From Patellaria atrata CBS 101060 (Eukaryota; Ascomycota; Dothideomycetes; Patellariales; Patellariaceae), in the NCBI GenBank assembly GCA_010093705.1, contig MU006106.1:399086-463085 (forward strand): a stretch of 64,000 bases of DNA, written 5' to 3'. A program made the translations under genes and the position numbers. Position 1 is the stretch's first letter. Each line of letters starts with the position of its first letter. Below, one piece after another: positions 32,458-42,168 of the stretch. The notes beneath the pieces were generated by a model. That model saw only the letters and a program-made list of their open reading frames with translations, made no database searches and was not told the origin of the DNA.

Positions 32458-34082
32458 GTTATTGCTGCGACGGAGTGTTTGATTGGCCGAAATCAAACTG
32501 TAGGCAAACTTCCCTTGCGTTAAGCTGACATGAGCTATGAAACGAACACGATGATATTCATGATGGGCAAATAAAAGGTGCTTCCAGAGACCTGCCTCTC
32601 CTCAGAGACGGTCTGCTCAAAGATACCTTAAAAGAGAGGAGAGAGGAGAGAGGAGAGAAGAGAGAGGTTGGTGTTGCAACTTGACCTGGTGACCCGATGT
32701 GGAAGTGCTGCTATCGATATCGGCCGCAAGAGCTTCTGATAGGGTATAGGCGCTCGACACTCGACTCATCCTGCCCTTTACCGATACCCTCCGCTTCCTC
32801 CCACTTCATCTATCATTATTGATTATCGCGAATGATCAAGATAGAACTCTCAACTCATTCATGTTTAGCTGAACATTAGTAGAGACTGTTTCAAGGATAT
32901 ATGATATATCTAGCCTACGACTGCCAGAGCGTGGAGCAATACATCGGAAAATTATGGAGTGTAGATACTAGGGGGACAAAAGTAGTCGACCCTTTCGAGA
33001 CTGATAGGTACAGTGATGGGTAGTATTCATTTAGGAATGTCGTAACGAGTATTTTACTTGATGAGAGAGGTATTGCCCTGTAGGTGTACAGTACGCAAAG
33101 CTCCGTAATTTACGGAGCTTTGAACAATGCGATATGCATTCTGATCCTCTAATTGCTGTACTTTTCTTCCCTCCATGTGCTTCTTATAGCCGACCATTTA
33201 AGCAAAGTAGAATTGAGTTCCTGTACGTGATTAAAGACGAAGTATGATTTCAAGGTACTGCAGATGTATTATACCTCACAAGGAGTATTGGGCCGACTGA
33301 CCCTGAATACACAGGGGAGTAAGGGAGTCAGTACGAGGCCACGATAATAAGGTAGTCGGCGATACTACTACGATGGTAATCAATCTTGGCCGAATAGATT
33401 GGGCTATTGGCTGCGTTACTTGTTTCGCATGACAGCGAATTGTTTCCATCGCATTCAAGACGTTTTAGATCGTTTGTTCCACCTTTAGCTTTCTGCGTTG
33501 GAACATATCGTGATGTTGCTGAAAACTATGAAAGAGAGCGGAATGACTGAGTGCTGACTGAGGTGGGCGCTCCCTGAGTCTCTGACTTGCATTATTTTTG
33601 CAGCAGCCCGCCCTGCACCTTCCGCCTAAGGGCCGCTCTTGGCCTTGTCGGGACAATACCCATACCACCTCATACATGCCATACATCAACCACCTCACCT
33701 ACAGTACAACTATCTAACAACAAACGCGATACCCACTTCCTCACCGTCACAACCCTTTGCGCATTTCCTCCTGCGAGCAAGTCACCACCCGAATTACACT
33801 CCCATCGCTCGTGCTTCACTTTCCTCCCCCTACAGATCGTTCAATCACCCTGGATTGCGCCAAAAACCCTGCATCATCATCCGCTGCCCGATCACTAGAA
33901 TCTTGACGATACCACCAGGTCATAAAAAGATTCCGTGCCTCCACTGGTAACTTCCACGGAGAATTTCGATATCATAAACCAACATACAGTTCCTGATTCA
34001 AAGAGGAGGGGGAGAGTCGGTGGGCTTGGGGGAGAAGGAGAACGGTGTATTCGCGGTTGGTGCGGAGGGTGAGGGGGAGAAC
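32458..34082. promoter_or_regulatory. 1.6-kb divergent spacer between atg22 and med14
   Basis: It contains a GA-rich run at about 32634-32670 just upstream of atg22 (CT-rich on the atg22 strand, as in many fungal core promoters), a perfect 25-bp palindrome at 33097-33121 and a CA-rich stretch at 33650-33900 that is probably the med14 leader. Small frames up to 103 codons at 33587-33950 are His/Pro/Thr products of that composition and are not supported. Confidence 0.5.
33097..33121. repeat. Perfect 25-bp palindrome
   Basis: Arms AAAGCTCCGTAA and TTACGGAGCTTT, 12 bp each, match exactly around a single central T. It lies in the spacer between divergent atg22 and med14, about 640 bp and 960 bp from the two starts. 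It could be a binding site for a dimeric factor or a remnant of a mobile element. Confidence 0.85.
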
Positions 34083-37000
34083 ATGCCAGGTCGAATTATC
34101 ATGGAACAAAATGGCGCGAATGGCGCTATATCAGAGAAACCGTCATCCAAATCTACGGTAAACGGTCCCTCTGATCTTCGCAATGGAGCATTCGTCAATG
34201 GCGCAACTCCCCATGGAGCTGGAGGATCGCCACCTGAACCTTCGAGCTTCTCACAGTTACCACCAAAAATCAGCCGGCTGGCCGACGAAGACTTCCGCCC
34301 GCTCAGCGTGCTGCTGACGAGGACAGTACAGGAATGTTTCAACGATTTGGGCACGACGATTGAGGAAATGGCTGCAATTCCGGTCCCTCCTCAACCAAGG
34401 TTACCCATGACGAATGGCGCAGGCAATATGGCGGTTGTCAATGGGAATGGAAACATGTCGGAGCCGAATGTGACGAAGAAGGTCAAGATGATGGAATTTG
34501 CGAACCACCACAGAGAAAGATTCATAAAATTGCTAGTTCTTTCGCAATGGGCGAAACATAGTGGAGATGTCCGTAGTTTGATAGATCTGTCAATCTGGTT
34601 AAGGAGTCAGGTCGACATGATGACATTTGCAGCGCAATCGTTTGGGAATCTAAAACTTGAGATGCACTCCGCTCAAGTTCCCAACCCGGATATCCAGACA
34701 GCTTTGGAAGTTTTATCCACCGGTCAAGCATCGTGGTTGCCGGATTTGGGCTACCTACCCCCTGATCCCCTTACACCTGAAAGAATTCTAAAAGTCTTAC
34801 AAGATATGAACGCCATACTTTCCATCCGTATAAATCTTCACGAAGAGCTCCCTCATCATCTGACCGACTGGTCAATAGGATCTGGCAGGGCGACTTTTCG
34901 TGTTCCAACAGAATTCGAGTTGGATGTTTCAGTCGCAGGTGAAGAACCGTCCTCTCCATTCTTCTTTATTGACATAAGATTAACCTTCACACCCACACCT
35001 GAGAAGCTGGATGGTCCCTTGCTAACGGAACTTGAACATAGAGCCAATGGTATCTTGGAAAAATCTGGGCTTTCAGGTTGTTATGACTTCTTTCATAACT
35101 TTGTTCTTACTCATAAACTTTCTATTCTACGGAAACAAGCATATGAGATGAGTATGGGCGCATGGGCAGACACAATCCGTGTCGAGAGCATTCATCGCTC
35201 AGTTATTGTGCAGTACTGGACCGATTTTGCCCATCAAGGGCGGAAAAACTGGCTAGAAATAGGGATCTCGAGTGGCAGATCGAAAATCTACAAGTCCTGG
35301 AAAGCTCTGGAGACCCCGAAGATTGGACTCCGTTGGTGGCGCGATGGTGTGGAAGTGAAAGATGTGGATGTCACCATAGACTGGGGAAATCTCTCAATGG
35401 AAAACATATTGACGAGCATAATCGACCTCCACATCAAGCGAATCTTGGGTACCATTAAGAGTACAATACTGCAATCTTCCGGAAATCTATCCTCCTTGAT
35501 AGTGGACGTTAGTACACCAACATCGAACACTGCCGACAGCGAATTGGAGCTCCAGCTGTGTACTTCAACATGTAAATTCAAGGGTGCAATCGTACATACT
35601 ACTGGACGTTTCGCGCTCAGACCTTTGAATCAGGTTAGTGTAAGCGCTGAGAATCAGATCAATGCATTGAAGGATATCTCACTCGATGCACCGACGAAAC
35701 TCACTGGAATGCTTTGCATGCATTTGCAAGTCAGCATCGTAAAAGAATCGGAGCTTTACGGTTGGAAGAAGCTCGGCAATATCAACATAAGGACCGACGC
35801 TATCAGAACGAAATTAAAGACGGAAATCGTTACTTACGCATTTTTTCGGATACGGGGCTGGACGTCAAACTGGGTAATAGCCGCAACTATCAACCTAAGC
35901 GGTGACTCCTGGTGGGTTATAGAGTTGTACGTAATTGTACCCCCCATATCAGACACATTTTCTAACTTAGTATAGGGATGATGCATCCGTTGGTGGCTCT
36001 ATTATAACAGCGCACCCTCTACCAAATGTATCCTCTACCAATGAGACAGACGGATTAAGTCCAACATTCTTCCACAAGGTCGAACGCCATGCTACAGCAT
36101 CATTATCCTTCCACATAACGTCTCAGGAGCTGAGGAAACGCCGAGTACCCCATACCTTACAGATGGAACCGGTCCCCGTAACGGTAGATACCGAAGACAA
36201 GGACGGCTTCATTTCGATTCCTACCATGTACATTAAATTCTCGTCACTAATGAAGGGTACCGCAAAACCTTGGGCATCAGAGTACCTCCGACTTTCTCAT
36301 CTCGGTTTTGAACCACAACAAGGAAAAGTGGTGCATATTGTTAGAGGGATGATGATAAATCCTAAGATCTACTCTCAACTCGTCAGCAACGCCAGGGATG
36401 AAAATGTCTCATTCAAGAAGAACGGGGCATTCTCCGTCACCATGAAGGCACCACTAGGCGTCCCGTTCATCGATCAGCTCAAGGACCGTCTCAAAGGTAT
36501 CGAACGACTAAGAACATTTGCCGAAGTCATGAAGCGCGAGAAACTACGATGCGATAAAATCAATTTAGGACGCATCATCTTCCGCTACGCCGACAATTTG
36601 ACCGCCGATATAAACTTCGCCGAAGCCAGCCAGATCAAAGTCGACCTCAGCCCAGATAACCCTCATCGGCGTATCGCAATCATGCTAGACAAGGTCCTGA
36701 ACGACCCCACCCACGGCTTCGAATACTTCATCCGCATACTATCCGTAACACTCCCCGTCGTCCGGGCCTGCGATGCTGCAGAGCAGAACTCCCAATCTTC
36801 GTCCACACAATGCATAACTCACCCCCGCAACGTGCAGTGGTTCCGCATCAAGTACAGGAACCCCCAATGTTTCTTCGACCTCCAACTCCGCAACCGAAGA
36901 GACGCGTTGGAGTGGCATCTCGACGACCCCGAAGCGAGAACCGGCGTCAAACCCGCCAGCGCGAGGCCGGATGACCTCGCGGCCGCGCTGAAGGATCTCT

Positions 37001-37149
37001 TCCGCGGGCATGGAGAGAAGTGGTGGGGTCTCCGCACTGGCCTCTACGCCGGCGTCGACGGTATCTACGATGCTATTCTCAGAGTCGACGACGTGGTCCG
37101 CGGGTTTGCTATCAAGGCCAAGGATCCCGAGATCGTAGAGTTAGATTAA
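34083..37149 (+). CDS. med14: Mediator complex subunit 14 (Rgr1)
   Basis: Two exons (34083-35926, 35976-37149; 49-nt intron with GTACGT donor and CTAAC branch) encode 1005 aa. After a Gly/Asn-rich start, the MED14 N-terminal domain runs from about residue 60: PPKISRLADEDFRPL, the helix VQECFNDLGTTIEEMA, then FIKLLVLSQWAKHSGDV. That last block is the most conserved part of the family. The rest is the long repeat-barrel scaffold. Med14 is the backbone that links the head, middle and tail modules of Mediator in RNA polymerase II transcription. The start used is the first ATG (MPGRII); the frame extends 63 bp upstream without an ATG. Length is as expected for filamentous fungi. The last 0.5 kb is distinctly GC-richer. 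Confidence 0.95.
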
Positions 37150-38120
37150 TTCCCCTCTTCCTCACCACCTCTACCATGTTTCCCCTCTACCGTCTCCCGT
37201 CCTTTTCGCCCTTCCAACGTCCCGCTCGCTCACCGCGTCAGGCATATCTTGTATCTTTATTAATCTTTTCTTCAGTTTCTTCCACTTTTTACCCCTTTCC
37301 CGTCTTCTGATACCTCTTTCCCTTTTTCCTTTTTGGGGATGGATGGGGAGTTTGAAACTTTTTTTTTTTTTTTGCCGTAGGAGGGATACACGAAGCATAT
37401 AGCACCCACTCACCGGGTATGGCAGGGCGAAGGCGGTAATGTCGAATTTTTGTGTATCGTGTACGAGAATGAGGGTGTAGACATGGTGCCCGTTTTTGCG
37501 AGGGTTTGAGCGGGAGAGGTTGGGGGGGAGGGGGAAATGTGAGGGAGTGGCTAGGGCCGGGAGAGGGGAGTTATTGTGCTGGTTGAGTGCTAGGAATTGA
37601 AATAAAAGATTTTGAGACTTTTGTGACGGTGTGTGAATTGCGCGCTTTTGATGTGCGGTTCCAATGCTTGATTATGAGGTTGTTAGTGTATCTGTATCGG
37701 TCCCTTCTGATTCCCCTGGACTATGAGGAGCAGGCGGAATGGACCGTATGCTCTGCGGACGCAGAGAGAACCCCGTGAAAAGTTCTTAATAAGGGATTTG
37801 GGAGTTCGGTGGAAGGGTTGGAGCAAGTAAGTGTAGAAGGACGGAGGAGTGCTGATTGCAATAAAATGGTGGGATTCACTGCGGCTCACACATAAATAGA
37901 TGTGTACTCTTAGATCCGACTATAAATATGGCAAAACCTGAAACGAAAATTTCCCACCACGAGTCTACAAAAGAACCGAATTCTATGAATTTGATATAGC
38001 ACAAGTCTACATATGCAGCTTTATAATCCCCCCAACCACCCCCCTCAACGGCGCAAACAACAGCATCCCAACCATCCCCCAAACCTCCGATCCTCCCTAA
38101 AAAAAAAAAAAAAGCCCAAC
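37150..38120. other. Convergent spacer between med14 and the MICOS gene
   Basis: It contains T- and A-homopolymer runs (about 37360-37373 and 38100-38113), G-rich sequence around 37500-37570 and no supported frame. Both genes end into it. Confidence 0.55.
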
Positions 38121-38964
38121 TCACTTCCCCTTCGCAATCCACCCCTCCACCTTCTCCACAATCCCCTCAACCCTCTCCTGCGCCATCGCAACCCCCATAG
38201 CCGAATGCGCCTTCCCCGTCTCCCACATCCTCCCCACGCGCTCAGCCACAACCTCATGATTCCGCGCGACAACCGGCCACCGTTGTTCCCAGCTCCACAC
38301 CAGATCCCCCACATTTCGCATCGTGAGCGGAATCACGACCCAGCCGGCCGTCACACCGGCAGCGACGGGGACGCTGGCGCGGAGCAGGATGTTCCGGTTG
38401 CGGGTCACGATGCTGCCGGCGAGGGTTGAGACGAGCACGGTTAGTAGCCCCGGTGCGAGTTTTTCGTTGGAGGTCCGGGGGGGCGCGAGGGAGGTGAGCG
38501 TACTGGTTAGGTTGTGCTCGAGGTGCAGGGTTCGGGTCAGGAGCGCGTTTGTGTGGTCTTCGGCGCGGGTGGCGTGGTGATGAAGGTAGAGACGCGCGGT
38601 GGCGATGTGGTGTTGGAGGCGTTCTGTTGGGGTTGGTTTGCTTGGGGTGGAGTTTGAGTTGGAGAGCTCGGGAGATGATGGTGATGATGAGATTGTGGGT
38701 GTGGTTGTGGAAGGGGCGGAGGAGCTCGGTGGGTCGTAGATGGATTTGCGGGGGGTCTGTTGGATGTTAGAGTTGAGATGGTTTGAGGGTGGAGGGAGAC
38801 GGACTGTGTGTTCTTCGGCGTGGATGAGGCCTTTTGGGTAGAGGAGTAGGCCTGTTGTCATGGCGAGCGCAGCTGGTGCAATGGCACCCTGGTGTTATCA
38901 GCACTTTGTAGCGAGTATTCATTGTGAGGTCACTTACCTGCCGTAATATAGGCCTAAATGCCAT
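38121..38964 (-). CDS. mic27: MICOS complex subunit Mic26/Mic27 (apolipoprotein O family)
   Basis: Two exons (38964-38938, 38888-38121) encode 264 aa. The first exon is only nine codons (MAFRPILRQ) and the 49-nt intron lies just before GAIAPAALAMTTG. That first stretch is a hydrophobic N-terminal helix, followed by IHAEE, typical of the family. Residues about 40-80 are Ser/Pro/Thr-rich, then a helical region (RLQHHIATARLYLHHHATRAEDHTN), then a hydrophobic pair (LAPGLLTVLVSTLAGSIV and LLRASVPVAAGVTAGWVVIPLT) that fits a membrane hairpin. The MICOS complex shapes crista junctions in the inner mitochondrial membrane. It is head to head with oct1, another mitochondrial gene. Whether it is Mic26 or Mic27 cannot be told here. 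Confidence 0.88.
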
Positions 38965-39180
38965 TGAGCGGGATGTGAGGTCTCAATAGTGGATAAGAAG
39001 CTCGAAATGTGGTTTTCATGAAGTTGATGATAGATCGGGGAGGATCGCATGCATAAGCTTGCACAAGCGGACAAGGGCCCGGCATAAAAAGTTGTGTTAG
39101 CCTCGGGCAGCTGCATCACCTTCCGTCCGTACAACCAAAAGTCAAGAGCATCGCAGCTTCTATCACTTGCACATCACGAT
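38965..39180. promoter_or_regulatory. 216-bp bidirectional promoter of mic27 and oct1
   Basis: Two nuclear genes for mitochondrial proteins start in opposite directions with 216 bp between their ATGs, so the control region must be shared or nearly so. No named site is identified. Confidence 0.55.
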
Positions 39181-41541
39181 ATGTTGCAGAGCTTGAAGGC
39201 GCGAGCTTGGACTTGTGCCAGATGCCTGCGAAAGCAGCGCCAGAATATTAGAGCCATCACCATCCAAACCCAGTCCCATAAAGCTATCAATCACCCTCCG
39301 CCGGCCAGCTACGCCCCTCCAGATTCCACCCACGACGACCGTATCCTCCGCCAGATATTCGATTCTCCGAACATATGGCGGGACTTCACACAGACGCGGA
39401 AAGATCCCCTATCGCACAAGTCCGCGGGTCTGTTTCAGAACCGATATCTCACGCGACCCGATGGCTTCCAGCAGTTCGCCGCGGTCACCCTGCAGAAGTG
39501 TAGGAAGATAGTGGATAAGGTGTTGGCTGCTTCTACAATCGAAGCGTATAGAGGGCTCTCTAGAGATCTGGACAGGCTCAGTGATCTCCTCTGCCGTGTC
39601 ATTGACCTGGCAGACTTCGTACGAAGTACCCATCCTGATTCTCGCATGCAACATGCGGCCTCTCAAGCTTACGGCACCATGTTTGAATACATGAACGTCC
39701 TAAATACTACAACGGGTCTAAATGACCAGCTGAAGAGGGCCATGGCTATCCCAGAGATCGTGAATTCTTGGAGTGAGGAAGAGAAAGTCGTGGCGCAGAT
39801 ATTGATAAAGGATTTCTCCAAATCCGCTATAGACCTCCCGGAAAGAGATAGGCAGAGATTTGTTGAACTGTCAAATGCTATCACACAGGTGGGAACTGAA
39901 TTTGTGGACACAATGACGCCGGCGACGGAACATTTGACGATCGACAGTAGTAAAATGAGAGGCATGGATCCCAGAGTGGTAAAGAGCTTGATGCGATGGG
40001 GTAAAGTAGTACTCCCAGCTATTGGCATGCCGGCGATGATGGCAATGAGGCAGGTTGAGGACCCAGAAATCCGGCGAGATATCTACATGGCAAACCGTAC
40101 AGCCTCAAGTGGAACCATATCTCGCTTGGAGGAGCTCCTGATGAGGAGAGCAGAGCTAGCAAAGTTGTCTGGATATGACAGCTTCGCAGAGATGGCGCTG
40201 TCCGATAAGATGGCAAAATCACCTGAAGCCGTCAATCAGTTTCTAGGTGCTCTTGTTAAGGACAATTACCAACGCGTCCATAACGAGCTACAAGAGCTTC
40301 TCGAGTTCAAGAAAGCGGACGCGCGTAATAACAATTCGCCTAGCCAGCTAAATGCATGGGATAGGGATTATTATACGTCCCGTCTATTATCGACGATGCA
40401 TAGCAAGATCCGCTCCCCAGATTTTCTATCAGCTTACTTCTCTCTTGGGACAGTAATGCAGGGGTTATCTCGTCTGTTTAGTCGGTTATATGGCATCCGC
40501 CTTGTCCCTCGAGAAACGCTACCGGGGGAAACTTGGAATGACGATGTACGACGGCTAGATATAATCGACGACACCACCGGCCACATCGCCGTCTTATACT
40601 GCGACCTCTTCTCCCGTCCCGGAAAGAGCCCCAACCCTGCTCACTTCACCATCCGCTGCTCTCGAGAAATCTCACAGCATGAAATCGAAGAAGCGGGAAC
40701 AACCTCCCACCCCTTCGCCGTTCCTGTTGAAGCTGCCACAGACGGTATGGCCAGCGCCCTCAATCCTAACACCGGCACCATCTTCCAACTCCCTACCATA
40801 GCCCTCATCTGCGACTTCGAGCGTTCCCCCTCCTCCTCCCATCGTCCCACCCTCCTCAACTTCCGCGAAGTCCAGACCCTCTTCCACGAAATGGGCCACG
40901 CGTTACATTCCATGCTCGGTCGCACGGCACTCCAGAACGTCAGCGGGACGCGCTGCGCAACTGACTTCGCCGAACTACCTTCCGTCCTAATGGAGCACTT
41001 TGCCGCCGCCCCCGAGGTTCTAGCGCTCTACGCCCGGCACTGGGAAACCGACGCCCCGCTCCCCTACCGCGTGATCGAGAACCGCCTAGCCATCGACCGC
41101 CGCATGGCCGGCGCAGAAACCGAATCCCAGATCCTCCTCGCCATGCTCGACCAAGCATACCACTCCCCGCTCCCCCTCTCCACAGACTTCGACAGCACAG
41201 CCACCTACCACGATATCTTTGAAGCCTACGCCAGCATCCGCGAGCCCCGGGGGACGGCGTGGCAGGGCTTTTTCGGCCATCTGTATGGGTACGGCGCGAC
41301 GTATTATTCGTATCTCTTTGATCGCGCGATCGCCGGGCGGATTTGGAAAGATGTGTTTCAGAGGACAGAGAGGGGCGCTGTGGAGAGGGAGACGGGACAG
41401 AGGTTTAGAGATGAGGTGTTGAGGTGGGGAGGGAGCAGGGATGGGTGGAGGTGCGTTGCTGGTGTTTTGGGGGATGAGAGACTGGTTGAGGGGGGCACGG
41501 AGGCGATGAAGGAGGTTGGGAGGTGGGGCGTCGGTGATTAA
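39181..41541 (+). CDS. oct1: Mitochondrial intermediate peptidase
   Basis: Single exon, 786 aa. The frame is open from 39094, but the ATG at 39181 gives MLQSLKARAWTCARCLRKQRQ, an Arg-rich mitochondrial presequence without acidic residues. The thimet-oligopeptidase zinc motif HEMGH is at residues 569-573 (FHEMGHALHSML), followed by the zinc-binding glutamate region (FAELPSVLMEHFA). Oct1 removes an octapeptide from matrix proteins after the main processing peptidase has cut. Family length and domain order are normal. Its neighbour mic27 shares its promoter. The last 300 bp are extremely G-rich on the coding strand, after a C-rich block (see findings); the corresponding C-terminus (RFRDEVLRWGG onwards) still reads as protein. 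Confidence 0.96.
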   Translation: MLQSLKARAWTCARCLRKQRQNIRAITIQTQSHKAINHPPPASYAPPDSTHDDRILRQIFDSPNIWRDFTQTRKDPLSHKSAGLFQNRYLTRPDGFQQFAAVTLQKCRKIVDKVLAASTIEAYRGLSRDLDRLSDLLCRVIDLADFVRSTHPDSRMQHAASQAYGTMFEYMNVLNTTTGLNDQLKRAMAIPEIVNSWSEEEKVVAQILIKDFSKSAIDLPERDRQRFVELSNAITQVGTEFVDTMTPATEHLTIDSSKMRGMDPRVVKSLMRWGKVVLPAIGMPAMMAMRQVEDPEIRRDIYMANRTASSGTISRLEELLMRRAELAKLSGYDSFAEMALSDKMAKSPEAVNQFLGALVKDNYQRVHNELQELLEFKKADARNNNSPSQLNAWDRDYYTSRLLSTMHSKIRSPDFLSAYFSLGTVMQGLSRLFSRLYGIRLVPRETLPGETWNDDVRRLDIIDDTTGHIAVLYCDLFSRPGKSPNPAHFTIRCSREISQHEIEEAGTTSHPFAVPVEAATDGMASALNPNTGTIFQLPTIALICDFERSPSSSHRPTLLNFREVQTLFHEMGHALHSMLGRTALQNVSGTRCATDFAELPSVLMEHFAAAPEVLALYARHWETDAPLPYRVIENRLAIDRRMAGAETESQILLAMLDQAYHSPLPLSTDFDSTATYHDIFEAYASIREPRGTAWQGFFGHLYGYGATYYSYLFDRAIAGRIWKDVFQRTERGAVERETGQRFRDEVLRWGGSRDGWRCVAGVLGDERLVEGGTEAMKEVGRWGVGD

Positions 41542-42168
41542 TATGGCTGTATATCAAGAGCTTCTACGAGCTGAATACTGGGTTGAAGGACGCCGACACG
41601 GGCTTTTAGATGCTTATACGGCACGTGTACATCATGAGTGGAGAGGAGATATGGGGATCTCGATTGTAAGATAGATATGTATAACATCATCAACCCCCAG
41701 CCGCCAACAGGCGCGCACTAGAGCTCGCCAGTACAGGATTCATAATGTGTACGGTTCCCCAAGTCCCCTTGCCGCCCTCGCGCCTACAAAATCTAACCCC
41801 AACTTCCGCCCACGCACCAAGTTCTCTCGAGTACAGCGAGCGTACCCACCCTCAACCCTTCCCCTAGCACCCAGCTTACGCCTGTGATACGAACGTGCAG
41901 GGCTCTAACACATCCACACAGAGACGGCACATACTAGTTATAAGTTAGTCTACAGTACGTCGTCCCGGAAACACGTGCAGGCAAAAGGTTGATCACAAGG
42001 TGCCGCCAGTCAATGGTTCGGTAAGAGGTCAGTATCACACCTAGTGAGATGGACGCATATAGTTTAGACAAACGAAATATCATTCCAATTACACTGTATA
42101 TAGTACATTATTCCACCATTCTTCCGCCACCCACGCAGTACCTATCCCATTTCATCTCTTGGGGAGGC
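41542..42168. other. Convergent spacer between oct1 and cwh43
   Basis: No supported frame or RNA gene. CACGTG cores occur near 41623 and 41971, but both lie at 3' ends, so a promoter role is unlikely. Confidence 0.5.

Noticed and set aside
33587-33950. Two overlapping 103-codon His/Pro/Thr-rich frames before med14
   Set aside because: They arise from the CA-rich leader sequence; two frames of the same DNA being open is a composition effect.
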